A stretch of DNA of 64,000 bases from Actinocorallia aurantiaca. GTDB lineage: Bacteria; Actinomycetota; Actinomycetes; Streptosporangiales; Streptosporangiaceae. Under the pieces are notes generated by a model, which was given only the letters and a program-made list of their open reading frames with translations, was not told the origin of the DNA and did not search any database. Each line of letters starts with the position of its first letter. Position 1 is the first letter of the stretch. The position numbers and the translations under genes are program-made. The DNA lies in NCBI RefSeq assembly GCF_039533685.1, contig NZ_BAAATZ010000019.1, positions 232,480-296,479 of the forward strand. Reading direction: 5' to 3'. This document shows positions 23,717-31,286 of this stretch, in pieces.

Positions 23717-26191
23717 ATGTTGGAGAAACTCGAATCCGTGGCAGTCGGGGTCGAAGAAGAATTCCACACCGTCGACCTCGCCACCCGGAAATTGGTGCCC
23801 AGGGCCGATCGGCTGCTGCAGAACCTGCCGGACAACCGTTTCTCCGGCGAACTCCAACGCTCTGTCGTGGAGACCAACAGCAGACCGTTCGTCCGTCTTT
23901 CCGACCTGTTGGAGGATCTCGCCGCGCTGCGCCGCGCGGTGGTCGCGGAGGCCGAGGCCTTCGGGCTCGGGGTCGTCGCCGCGGGGACCGTCCCCATCGT
24001 GGACATCGACGCGCTGAAGGTGACCCCGGACGCCCGCTACGAGACGATGCTGGAGGAGTACCAGCTCCTGGCGCGCGAGCAGCTGATCTGCGGCGCCCAG
24101 GTGCACGTCGAGGTGGAGGACCGCGATCTGGCGGTCCAGATCGGGCACCGGGTGTCCCCGTGGATGCCCGTCCTGCTGGCGCTGTCCGCCAGCTCCCCGT
24201 TCTGGCTCGGCTCCGACTCCGGCTACGCCAGCTACCGCACGCTGCTGTGGAACCGCTGGCCCACCACCGGACCCACGCCGGCCGTCGGCTCCGCCGCGGA
24301 GTACGACGCGCTCGTCGCGGAGCTGATCGGGACCGGCGTCATCACCGACCCCGGAATGATCTACTACGACGTCCGGCCCTCCGACCACGTGCCCACGGTG
24401 GAGTTGCGGATTCCCGACGCGTGTCCCCGGGTGGAGGACGTGGCGCTGCTGGCGGGCCTGTTCCGCGCCCTGGTCGTCACCGAGCTCGACGCGATCACCG
24501 CGGGCCGCCCGCCGGTTCCGACCGCCCGTCCCGAACTCGTGCGCACCCTCACCTGGAGGGCGGCGCGGGCCGGGCTGGAGGGCGAGCTCGTCGACCCGCT
24601 CGCGGGCCGGGCCAAGCCCGCCCGGCAGGTCGTCCGGGAACTGGTCGACGGCCTGCGCCCGGCGCTGGAGAGCACCGGCGACTGGGACCTGGTCTGCGAG
24701 CTGACGGACGGCGCGCTGCGGCGCGGCACCTCGGCCGCCAGGCAGCGCAGCGCCTACGCCACGGGCGGGCTCGAGGCCGTCGTCGACCAGTTGGTCTCCG
24801 AGACCAAGGCCAACACCGCCTGGTGGCCGGAGGCGCGCTGCTCGCGGATCTTGGACATGATGGGCGACTACGACACCTCGGCCGACGAGGCGATCGTCTT
24901 CGACGGGACCGCGAGGGGCCCCTATGGGCTCGTCCTGACCGCGCTCGACCGGCTCGGCTCCGAGGGGATCGCCGAGCGCGACCGCCACAAGGAGCAGGTC
25001 CAGCACGACCTCGGCATGTACTTCGAGGAGGAGCGGCTCTTCCCCGTCGACCTGATCCCGCGCATCGTCGCCAGCGAGGACTGGGAGCTGCTCCAGGCGG
25101 GCCTCAGCCAGCGGACCCGGGCCCTGGAGAAGTTCCTGCACGACGCCTACGGGCCGGCCGGGATCGTCGAGGACGGGGTGATCCCCAAGGAGCTGATCAC
25201 GGGCGCTCCCGGGTACCAGGAGGAGGGAAGGCTCGTGCCGCCGGACTCCATCCGGTGCGCGATCTCCGGGACGGACCTGGTCCGGGACGGCGCGGGCCAC
25301 TGGTTCGTGCTCGAGGACAACCTGAGGGTGCCGTCGGGCCTCGGCTACGCCATGGCCAACCGATGGCTGTCGGCCCGGGTCGTGCCCGAACTCGTCCGGG
25401 CGGTGGCCACACCCGCGCCGAGGCGGGCCATGTCCGTCCTGCGCGGGGCGCTCACGCAGGCCTCGCGGGAACTGGCGCTGATCACTTCCGGGTCCTCCGA
25501 CCCCGCCTACTACGAGCACCAGCTGCTGGCCAGGGAGCTGGGCGTCCCGCTGGTGGAGCCCGGCGACCTGGAGATCCGCGACGGCGAGCTGTTCGCGGGG
25601 GAGAAGCGCGTCAAGGTGCTCTACCGCCGGATCGACGAGGAGGACCTGTGGGAGGTGCTCCCCGGGCTGCGCGACCTCGTGGCCTCCGGGGCGGTCCTGC
25701 TGGCCAACGCGCCGGGCAACGGGCTGGGCGACGACAAGTCGATCTACGCCTACGTCCCGCAGATGATCTCCTACTACCTGGGCGAGCACCCGATCCTCGA
25801 CAACGTTCCGACCTACCTGTGCCGCGAGCCCTCCGGGCTGGAGCAGGTGCTGGACCGGCTGCCGGAGCTGGTGGTCAAGCCCGTCGACGGGTACGGGGGG
25901 CAGGGCGTCGTCATCGGCCCCGACGCCTCGCCGGAGGAACTGGAGTCCGTCCGGGCCGAGATCACCGCCTCGCCCGACCGGTGGATCGGGCAGGAGACCG
26001 TCGCGGTCTCCACCCACCCGACCTTCACGAACGGGTGCCTGGAGCCCCGCGTGGTCGACCTGAGGGCGTTCGTCTGCCTGGGCGCCGAGCCCGACGTGGT
26101 GCCGATGGCCCTCACCCGGGTCGCCGCCCACGGCAGCCGGATCGTCAACTCCTCGCGCGGCGGCGGCTCCAAGGACACCTGGCTCCTCTAA
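23717..26191 (+). CDS. GCS2 carboxylate-amine ligase fused to a circularly permuted ATP-grasp ligase
   Basis: The protein has about 824 residues from ATG 23717; an earlier ATG at 23678 would give 837. The N-terminal ~370 residues are a GCS2 (EgtA/YbdK-like) glutamate-amine ligase with GVEEEFHTVD and GAQVHVEVED. The C-terminal ~450 residues are a circularly permuted type 2 ATP-grasp domain (GTARGPYGLVLTALDR at its start; VVKPVDGYGGQGVVIG as the ATP-binding glycine loop). Both halves make amide bonds with ATP. One protein could thus build a small peptide in two steps. It is followed 18 nt later by an AsnB-like amidotransferase and then an EgtC-like protein. I favour 23717 because GCS2 proteins begin only a few residues before GVEEEF; GTG 23738 is also possible. 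Confidence 0.9.
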   Translation: MLEKLESVAVGVEEEFHTVDLATRKLVPRADRLLQNLPDNRFSGELQRSVVETNSRPFVRLSDLLEDLAALRRAVVAEAEAFGLGVVAAGTVPIVDIDALKVTPDARYETMLEEYQLLAREQLICGAQVHVEVEDRDLAVQIGHRVSPWMPVLLALSASSPFWLGSDSGYASYRTLLWNRWPTTGPTPAVGSAAEYDALVAELIGTGVITDPGMIYYDVRPSDHVPTVELRIPDACPRVEDVALLAGLFRALVVTELDAITAGRPPVPTARPELVRTLTWRAARAGLEGELVDPLAGRAKPARQVVRELVDGLRPALESTGDWDLVCELTDGALRRGTSAARQRSAYATGGLEAVVDQLVSETKANTAWWPEARCSRILDMMGDYDTSADEAIVFDGTARGPYGLVLTALDRLGSEGIAERDRHKEQVQHDLGMYFEEERLFPVDLIPRIVASEDWELLQAGLSQRTRALEKFLHDAYGPAGIVEDGVIPKELITGAPGYQEEGRLVPPDSIRCAISGTDLVRDGAGHWFVLEDNLRVPSGLGYAMANRWLSARVVPELVRAVATPAPRRAMSVLRGALTQASRELALITSGSSDPAYYEHQLLARELGVPLVEPGDLEIRDGELFAGEKRVKVLYRRIDEEDLWEVLPGLRDLVASGAVLLANAPGNGLGDDKSIYAYVPQMISYYLGEHPILDNVPTYLCREPSGLEQVLDRLPELVVKPVDGYGGQGVVIGPDASPEELESVRAEITASPDRWIGQETVAVSTHPTFTNGCLEPRVVDLRAFVCLGAEPDVVPMALTRVAAHGSRIVNSSRGGGSKDTWLL

Positions 26192-26209
26192 GGAAAGGAC
26201 TTCTTCTTC

Positions 26210-27979
26210 ATGTGTGGCTTCTGCGGCGAGTTCCGGTTCGACGGTGCTCCCGCCGATGTGACGGCCGTGGCCAGGATGAACGCCACCCTGGAATCCCGCG
26301 GGCCGGATGGTCAGGGCGTCTGGTCGTCGGGCGCCCTGGCCTTCGGCCACCGGCGGCTGCGGATCATCGACCTCTCCGAGCGGGGGGCCCAGCCGATGGC
26401 CGACCCGGAGCTCGGCCTGACCGCGGTCTTCAACGGCTGCATCTACAACTACAAGGAGCTCAGGGACGAGCTCCAGGCGGCCGGGTACCGGTTCTTCTCC
26501 ACCTCCGACACCGAGGTGATCCTCAAGGGCTACCACCACTGGGGCCGCGACTGCGTGAGCCGCTTCAACGGCATGTTCGCCTTCGCCGTCCACGAGCGGG
26601 ACTCCGGAACCCTGGTCCTGGGGCGAGACAGGCTGGGCATCAAGCCCCTGTACGTCAGCTCGGGGCCCGACCGGCTCCGGTTCGCCTCCACTCTTCCGGC
26701 GCTGCTGGCCGGGGGAGGGGTGGACACCTCGCTGGACATGGTCGCCCTGCACCACTACATGACCTTCCACTCTGTGGTCCCTGCGCCCCGCACGATCCTC
26801 AAGGGGGTTTCGAAGCTGCCCCCGGCGACCGTCCGGACCGTCCAGGCCGACGGGAGCTTCGAGGACCACGTCTACTGGAATCCGTCCTTCACCCGGGACA
26901 CGCCCAAGGATCCGCGTGAGTGGCCCGGGGCGATCCTGGAAAGCCTCAGGGCCGCCGTGGACATTCGGATGGTCGCGGACGTCCCGGTCGGCGTGCTGCT
27001 GTCCGGCGGGCTGGACTCCAGCCTGATCGTCGGACTGCTGGCCGAGGCCGGACAGCAGGGGCTGGAGACCTTCAGTATCGGCTTCCACTCCGCGGGCGGG
27101 GAGTCGGGCGACGAGTACGAGTACTCCGACCTGGTGGCGAAGCACTTCGGCACCACCCACCACAAAATCCACATCGGGGACGACCGGCTGCTGCCCGCCC
27201 TGCACGGGGCGGTCGGCGCGATGAGCGAGCCGATGGTCAGCCACGACTGCGTGGCCTTCTACCTGCTGTCCCAGGAGGTCTCCAAGCACGTCAAGGTCGT
27301 GCAGTCCGGGCAGGGCGCCGACGAGGTGCTCGGCGGCTACAGCTGGTATCCGCCGCTCGCCGGCGTCCCGCGCGGGAAGGCCGCCGAGGTGTACGCCGCG
27401 CAGTTCTTCGACCGGCCGCACGCCGAGCTGGCGGAGCAGCTCAGCCCCGCCTACCTGGACCGCGACCACAGCATGGAGTTCGTCCGGGAGCACTTCGCGC
27501 AGCCGGGCGCGGAAGAGGCCCTGGACGCGGCGCTTCGCCTGGACACCACGGTCATGCTGGTCGACGACCCGGTGAAGCGGGTCGACAACATGACCATGGC
27601 GTTCGGCCTGGAGGCCAGGACCCCTTTCCTGGACTACCGCCTGGTCGAGCTGGCGGCGTCCTGCCCGCCCGAGCTCAAAATCGCCCAGGGGGGCAAGGGG
27701 GTGCTCAAGGACGCGGCGCGGGGCATCGTCCCGGACGCCGTGATCGACCGGACCAAGGGGTACTTCCCCGTCCCGGTGATCAGGCACCTCTCCGGGCCCT
27801 ACCTCGACCTCGTCCAGGAGGCGCTGACCGCTCCCGAGGCCAAGGCGCGCGGGCTCTTCCGGCCCGAGTACACCGACCGGCTGCTGGCCGACCCGTCCGG
27901 CAACCGCACCACGCTGGGAGCGAGCGCGCTGTGGCAGCTCGCACTTTTGGAGTTGTGGCTGCAAAACCATGGTGTTTAG
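26210..27979 (+). CDS. Asparagine synthetase-like amidotransferase (N-acetylglutaminylglutamine amidotransferase type)
   Basis: This 589-residue protein starts with the N-terminal nucleophile glutaminase (MCGFCGE, Cys2 being catalytic). The synthetase domain carries the pyrophosphate loop SGGLDSS near residue 265. The order and the signatures KGYHHWGRDCVSRFNGMFAF and RVDNMTMAFGLEARTPFLDY resemble the amidotransferase that amidates N-acetylglutaminylglutamine in osmoadaptation. It would transfer ammonia from glutamine to a carboxylate through ATP. In this operon the dipeptide-forming partner is the GCS2/ATP-grasp fusion, not the GNAT/ATP-grasp protein known from proteobacteria. The product should be a peptide amide. 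Confidence 0.9.
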   Translation: MCGFCGEFRFDGAPADVTAVARMNATLESRGPDGQGVWSSGALAFGHRRLRIIDLSERGAQPMADPELGLTAVFNGCIYNYKELRDELQAAGYRFFSTSDTEVILKGYHHWGRDCVSRFNGMFAFAVHERDSGTLVLGRDRLGIKPLYVSSGPDRLRFASTLPALLAGGGVDTSLDMVALHHYMTFHSVVPAPRTILKGVSKLPPATVRTVQADGSFEDHVYWNPSFTRDTPKDPREWPGAILESLRAAVDIRMVADVPVGVLLSGGLDSSLIVGLLAEAGQQGLETFSIGFHSAGGESGDEYEYSDLVAKHFGTTHHKIHIGDDRLLPALHGAVGAMSEPMVSHDCVAFYLLSQEVSKHVKVVQSGQGADEVLGGYSWYPPLAGVPRGKAAEVYAAQFFDRPHAELAEQLSPAYLDRDHSMEFVREHFAQPGAEEALDAALRLDTTVMLVDDPVKRVDNMTMAFGLEARTPFLDYRLVELAASCPPELKIAQGGKGVLKDAARGIVPDAVIDRTKGYFPVPVIRHLSGPYLDLVQEALTAPEAKARGLFRPEYTDRLLADPSGNRTTLGASALWQLALLELWLQNHGV

Positions 27980-28029
27980 CTCTTATGCTGCATGCGGAAC
28001 CCGTAAACAACGCACAGTAGGGGGGTCGT

Positions 28030-28806
28030 ATGTGTCGTCACTTCGCTTGGCTCGGAGTTGACCGTTCGGTCAAGGAGCTCGTCCTTGACCCTCCCTACGG
28101 CCTGCCCAAGCAAGCGGCCCGCCCGCGCTGGCAGCACATCGACCTGATCAATCAGGACGGGTTCGGCGTCGGCTGGTTCCCCGCTCCCGGCAAGGCGGTG
28201 AACTACCGCCGGGTCGGCCCGATCGAGGCCGACCACGAGTTCCCGATGCTGGCCGCCTCGGTCGTCGCCGACTGCGTGATCGGGGCGGCGCGAGGGGCCA
28301 GCCCCGGCATGCCCATCGAGGCGGAGGCGACGGCGCCGTTCACCAACGGCAGCGCCCTGATGTCGCTCAACGGGCACCTCAACGTGGGGCTCGCCGCCTC
28401 CCTCCTGGAGCCCGGCTTCACCCCCGAGTCCACCTGCGACGCCGCCTTCCTGGCGGCCCTGCTGTGGCAGCGCCTGCACGCCGGGAGCCAGGTCACGGCC
28501 GCGGTGCCCGAGCTGGTCCGCGACATCGCGGCCCTCGACCAGAACGCCTGCCTGAACATCCTGGCGACCGACGGCCTCACCCTGGTCGCCACGACCTGGG
28601 GCGAGACGCTCTGCTACCGCAGCGACGAGCAGGGGACGCTGCTGGCCAGCGAGCCGTTCGACGACGAGGACGGCTGGATCAGGGTCCCGGACCGGCAGCT
28701 CGTCATCGCCGACCCGCTCGGCGTCACCGTGATGCCCCTGCGGGTCGAGCTCCCGCACCAGGAGACCGGCTCCGAGCAGCCCTCCTCGGTCCCCGACCCG
28801 ATCTGA
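28030..28806 (+). CDS. Class II glutamine amidotransferase (EgtC-like)
   Basis: This 258-residue Ntn-fold protein opens with MCRHFAWLG, giving Cys2 as nucleophile, and has NQDGFGVGWF and the ALMSLNGHLN segment of class II glutaminases. No synthetase domain is attached. EgtC removes the gamma-glutamyl group in ergothioneine biosynthesis, so a related amidohydrolase role on a gamma-glutamyl intermediate made by the GCS2 half of the first gene is reasonable. It lies 50 nt downstream of the AsnB-like gene. It is not part of a full egt cluster: no EgtB, EgtD or EgtE is present. Confidence 0.88.
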   Translation: MCRHFAWLGVDRSVKELVLDPPYGLPKQAARPRWQHIDLINQDGFGVGWFPAPGKAVNYRRVGPIEADHEFPMLAASVVADCVIGAARGASPGMPIEAEATAPFTNGSALMSLNGHLNVGLAASLLEPGFTPESTCDAAFLAALLWQRLHAGSQVTAAVPELVRDIAALDQNACLNILATDGLTLVATTWGETLCYRSDEQGTLLASEPFDDEDGWIRVPDRQLVIADPLGVTVMPLRVELPHQETGSEQPSSVPDPI

Positions 28807-28835
28807 CCCGCGGCCCGTACGGAGAGCACCCCCGG

Positions 28836-28880
28836 CCGTGTTCCTCTTCAAGATCCATGAGATCTTGAAGAGGAACACGG
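28836..28880. terminator. Perfect 20-bp hairpin ending at the ribosome site of the next gene
   Basis: Arms 28836-28855 and 28861-28880 are exact complements with a 5-nt loop. It lies 29 nt after the EgtC-like stop and is a strong terminator candidate. Its right arm ends on the first bases of the GGAGGGGAG ribosome site of the gene at 28893, so it could also affect that gene's translation. Confidence 0.75.
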
Positions 28881-28892
28881 AGGGGAGTCCAG

Positions 28893-29330
28893 ATGCCACT
28901 CAAAGGTGAGTACGAGCCGAGTCCGGTCGACGCGGTCGCCGAGCAGGTCGAGCTCTACGAGCGGACCGGCGGTGAAGAGGGCGGCACGATGGGGGGCAAG
29001 CCCGTCATCATCCTGACGACCAGGGGCACGAAGTCCAAGAAGCTCAGGAAGACGCCGCTGATGCGGGTCACCGACGGCACCCGCTACGCCGTCGTCGCCT
29101 CCCTGGGCGGGGCGCCCAAGCACCCCGTCTGGTACCACAACATCGTCGCGGACCCGCACGTCATGCTGCAGGACGGTCCCGTCCTGCGCGACTACGTCGC
29201 CCGCCGCGTCGAGGGGGACGAACTGGACCAGTGGTGGAACCGCGCCGTGGAGGCCTGGCCCGCCTACGCCGACTACCAGAAGAAGACCTCCCGCGACATC
29301 CCGGTCTTCGTCCTGGACCCGTCGCCCTGA
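28893..29330 (+). CDS. Deazaflavin (F420)-dependent nitroreductase-family protein
   Basis: This 145-residue split-barrel protein belongs to the Ddn/DUF385 family. Typical features are PVIILTTRGTKSKKLRKTPLMRV, the VASLGGAPKHPVWYHNI segment and the C-terminal RDIPVFVLDP. These proteins reduce quinones or nitro compounds with F420H2, often at the inner membrane surface. ATG 28893 is preceded by a strong GGAGGGGAG. It is separated from the amidotransferase operon by the hairpin and may be read independently. Confidence 0.9.
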   Translation: MPLKGEYEPSPVDAVAEQVELYERTGGEEGGTMGGKPVIILTTRGTKSKKLRKTPLMRVTDGTRYAVVASLGGAPKHPVWYHNIVADPHVMLQDGPVLRDYVARRVEGDELDQWWNRAVEAWPAYADYQKKTSRDIPVFVLDPSP

Positions 29331-29341
29331 ACCGCTCCCGA

Positions 29342-29368
29342 AGGCCCCCGGCGCACCGCCGGGGGCCT
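29342..29368. terminator. Bidirectional hairpin terminator
   Basis: Perfect 12-bp arms (29342-29353 and 29357-29368) with a 3-nt loop between the convergent F420-type gene and the CATRA-type membrane gene. Confidence 0.8.
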
Positions 29369-29393
29369 CCGCGCTCGGGAAGCGGGTCGGCGG

Positions 29394-30947
29394 TCACTTC
29401 GTGCGCCGGTCCATGATCTGCCGGAAGCGGTCGAACAGGAACATGGCCAGGGGAGTCCCGGCCAGCGCTGAGAGCACGGAGACGGGGGGAGGGGCGGCCG
29501 CGTCATGGGACAGAAGGTGGAATCCGGTGGCGGCGAGCCAGCCGAGTGAGGCTCCCACGCAGCCGGCGAAGAAGAGGTCGAGCCTGGCCCAGCGGTCGGG
29601 GCGGGGGGTGCGGCGGCGCCAGTGCAGGACCGAGGAGGGCAGGAAGAGCGCGAGGGCGCCCAGCAGGGCGATCACGGGTGCGAGGAGGGGTCCGGGCAGG
29701 TCCACGTCGTACTGGAGGCTCTGGATGCCGGCGAGGACCATCAGCAGCGAGCCCACCAGGCTGGTCTGGAACAGGAACAGGTTCTCGCGGCGTTCGGCCA
29801 GCCTCCCGGCCACCACCACAGAGCTGATCCGTCCGATCTCGGTGGCCTTGGTCATGGCGGAGGAGAGGAAGACCTGCTCGGCCTCCAGCTGCTCCAGGGT
29901 CCACTGAGCCAGCTCGGAGTCGTGGTGCAGGGGGCCGCCGGAGTCGTCGGGGGCGAGCGGACCCAGCATCGCGACCATGTTGCGGCGGGCGGTCTTGACG
30001 GCGTGCGTCATGCCCCGGATGTCGGCCAGACGGGCGATCACGCCGCCCTCGCGCAGCTGTAGCTGTCCCAGGGTGCTCTCGACGGCGAGGATCCGGTCCA
30101 CCGGGAGCTGGTCCTGGTCCAGCATGCGGGCCAGGTATCGGCAGCCGGAGTCGACCTCTTGGATCGACTTCCGGATCCCCTGCAGGTTCTCGGTCAGGAT
30201 GCGGTACTGGTAGCGGAGCTGGGCCGCATGGCGGAGGTAGCCGGTGAAGACGGGCAGGCCGGGCCTTGGGCCGGACCAGAGCCAGTGCAGCAGTTCCACT
30301 TCGGCGGTCTCGGGCGCGACGACCAGCACCCGGCGGGTGCCGGGGACACCGGAGGCGGGAAGCTCCCACCCGAGGATGTTCTCTTTCGGGCGGAACCAGG
30401 AGGAGCTCCACGCGTCGGTGCCGGGGGAAAGGCCCAGCTCGTCGGCGAGTTCCGCGCCGAGCGCGGTGGCGCCGGTCGCGGACGGAGCACTGAGCCGGTC
30501 CCAGTCCTCAGCCGGCACCAGGCCGAGGAGGACGGTGGCGAGGCCGAAGACGCCGGTGGGCGGGTCCGTCTCCGAGAGGCCGGGTCCGTCGGGCGACTCC
30601 CAGCGTTCGGTGAGCGCCGTCCAGGCCGCGGCGGGTCCGGGCAGTCCTCGCAGGACGCTCACGCCGACCGTGTCGTCCAGCTGGTAGGCGAACGCCTGGT
30701 TCCAGCCGGGGTCGTCGGACGCGCCGCGGGCGGCCAGGATCTTCACGCCCGGACGGAGAAGGCCGGCCTCGGGAGGCGGCAGCTCCGCCGGCCAGGCGCT
30801 CTGGAGCCGGCGGTCGAAGCCGAGGTCCCCGACCCGCCGCCAGGTCCGCTCCAGCGCCTGCCGGACGGGGGAGCCCGGGGTGAGCGCGTGCCCGGGGACG
30901 GCCGAGAAGAAAGCGTGGTGCAGCAGCGCCGTTCTACGGAGTGACAC
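29394..30947 (-). CDS. CATRA-type conflict-system membrane protein
   Basis: This 517-residue protein starts at GTG 30947 and overlaps the upstream small gene by 14 nt. The N-terminal ~330 residues are soluble, with the segment RRVLVVAPETAEVELLHWLWSG and the helical YLRHAAQLRYQYRIL that recur in proteins annotated as CASPASE/TPR-repeat-associated (CATRA). The C-terminal part has four hydrophobic helices, roughly residues 395-510 (SLVGSLLMVLAGI and LLAPVIALLGALALFL are the first two). The membrane part could be the effector released or gated when the CHAT protease upstream is activated. The family assignment is from memory of its sequence pattern, not a search. Confidence 0.75.
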   Translation of the reverse strand: MSLRRTALLHHAFFSAVPGHALTPGSPVRQALERTWRRVGDLGFDRRLQSAWPAELPPPEAGLLRPGVKILAARGASDDPGWNQAFAYQLDDTVGVSVLRGLPGPAAAWTALTERWESPDGPGLSETDPPTGVFGLATVLLGLVPAEDWDRLSAPSATGATALGAELADELGLSPGTDAWSSSWFRPKENILGWELPASGVPGTRRVLVVAPETAEVELLHWLWSGPRPGLPVFTGYLRHAAQLRYQYRILTENLQGIRKSIQEVDSGCRYLARMLDQDQLPVDRILAVESTLGQLQLREGGVIARLADIRGMTHAVKTARRNMVAMLGPLAPDDSGGPLHHDSELAQWTLEQLEAEQVFLSSAMTKATEIGRISSVVVAGRLAERRENLFLFQTSLVGSLLMVLAGIQSLQYDVDLPGPLLAPVIALLGALALFLPSSVLHWRRRTPRPDRWARLDLFFAGCVGASLGWLAATGFHLLSHDAAAPPPVSVLSALAGTPLAMFLFDRFRQIMDRRTK

Positions 30948-31278
30948 TGTCGGTGGTTCCGTTCTGCTCCGAGTCCCCGATCTCGTGGATGATCCGGTTG
31001 AGCAGCTCCCGGGTGGAGTCGGGAAGGGGATACGAGCCGTCCCCCTCCATCTCGGGGTAGAGGCGGGCCCCCGGGCCCTGGTCCCGGGGAAGGGGCGTAC
31101 TCCGCCGTACGGGGTCGAAACCGGTGAGGAAGCGTGCCGCCGCCTCGACGGCGCGCGCGTCCTCGTCCCGTACGGCCTCGGCCAGGTAGGCGAGGCCCCG
31201 GTCCACCTCGGTCCAGTCGGGCAGCCGCCAGGTCGGCAGCGTCAGCAGCAGGGGGACCAGCCCCATCGGCATGTCCAC
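30934..31278 (-). CDS. Small CATRA-system-associated protein
   Basis: This encodes 114 residues from GTG 31278 (AGGAG four nt upstream) or 112 from ATG 31272. It is acidic and mostly helical, with WTEVDRGLAYLAEAVRDED near the start and DSTRELLNRIIHEIGD near the end. It sits between the CHAT protein (8-nt gap) and the membrane protein (14-nt overlap), so it is a fixed middle component. No catalytic motif is visible; an adaptor or bacterial-death-type interaction role is possible. Confidence 0.8.
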   Translation of the reverse strand: MDMPMGLVPLLLTLPTWRLPDWTEVDRGLAYLAEAVRDEDARAVEAAARFLTGFDPVRRSTPLPRDQGPGARLYPEMEGDGSYPLPDSTRELLNRIIHEIGDSEQNGTTDSVTP

Positions 31279-31286
31279 GGCTTCTC

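Noticed and set aside
23654..27970. Antisense open frame of 1438 codons
   Set aside because: It is opposite two convincing genes (GCS2/ATP-grasp and AsnB-like) with catalytic motifs. Its own translation is low-complexity Gly/Val/Arg/Asp-rich, as expected of the antisense frame in high-GC DNA.
28030..28806. Ergothioneine cluster
   Set aside because: Only EgtA- and EgtC-like domains are present; no EgtB, EgtD or EgtE genes are found nearby, and the GCS2 domain is fused to an ATP-grasp.
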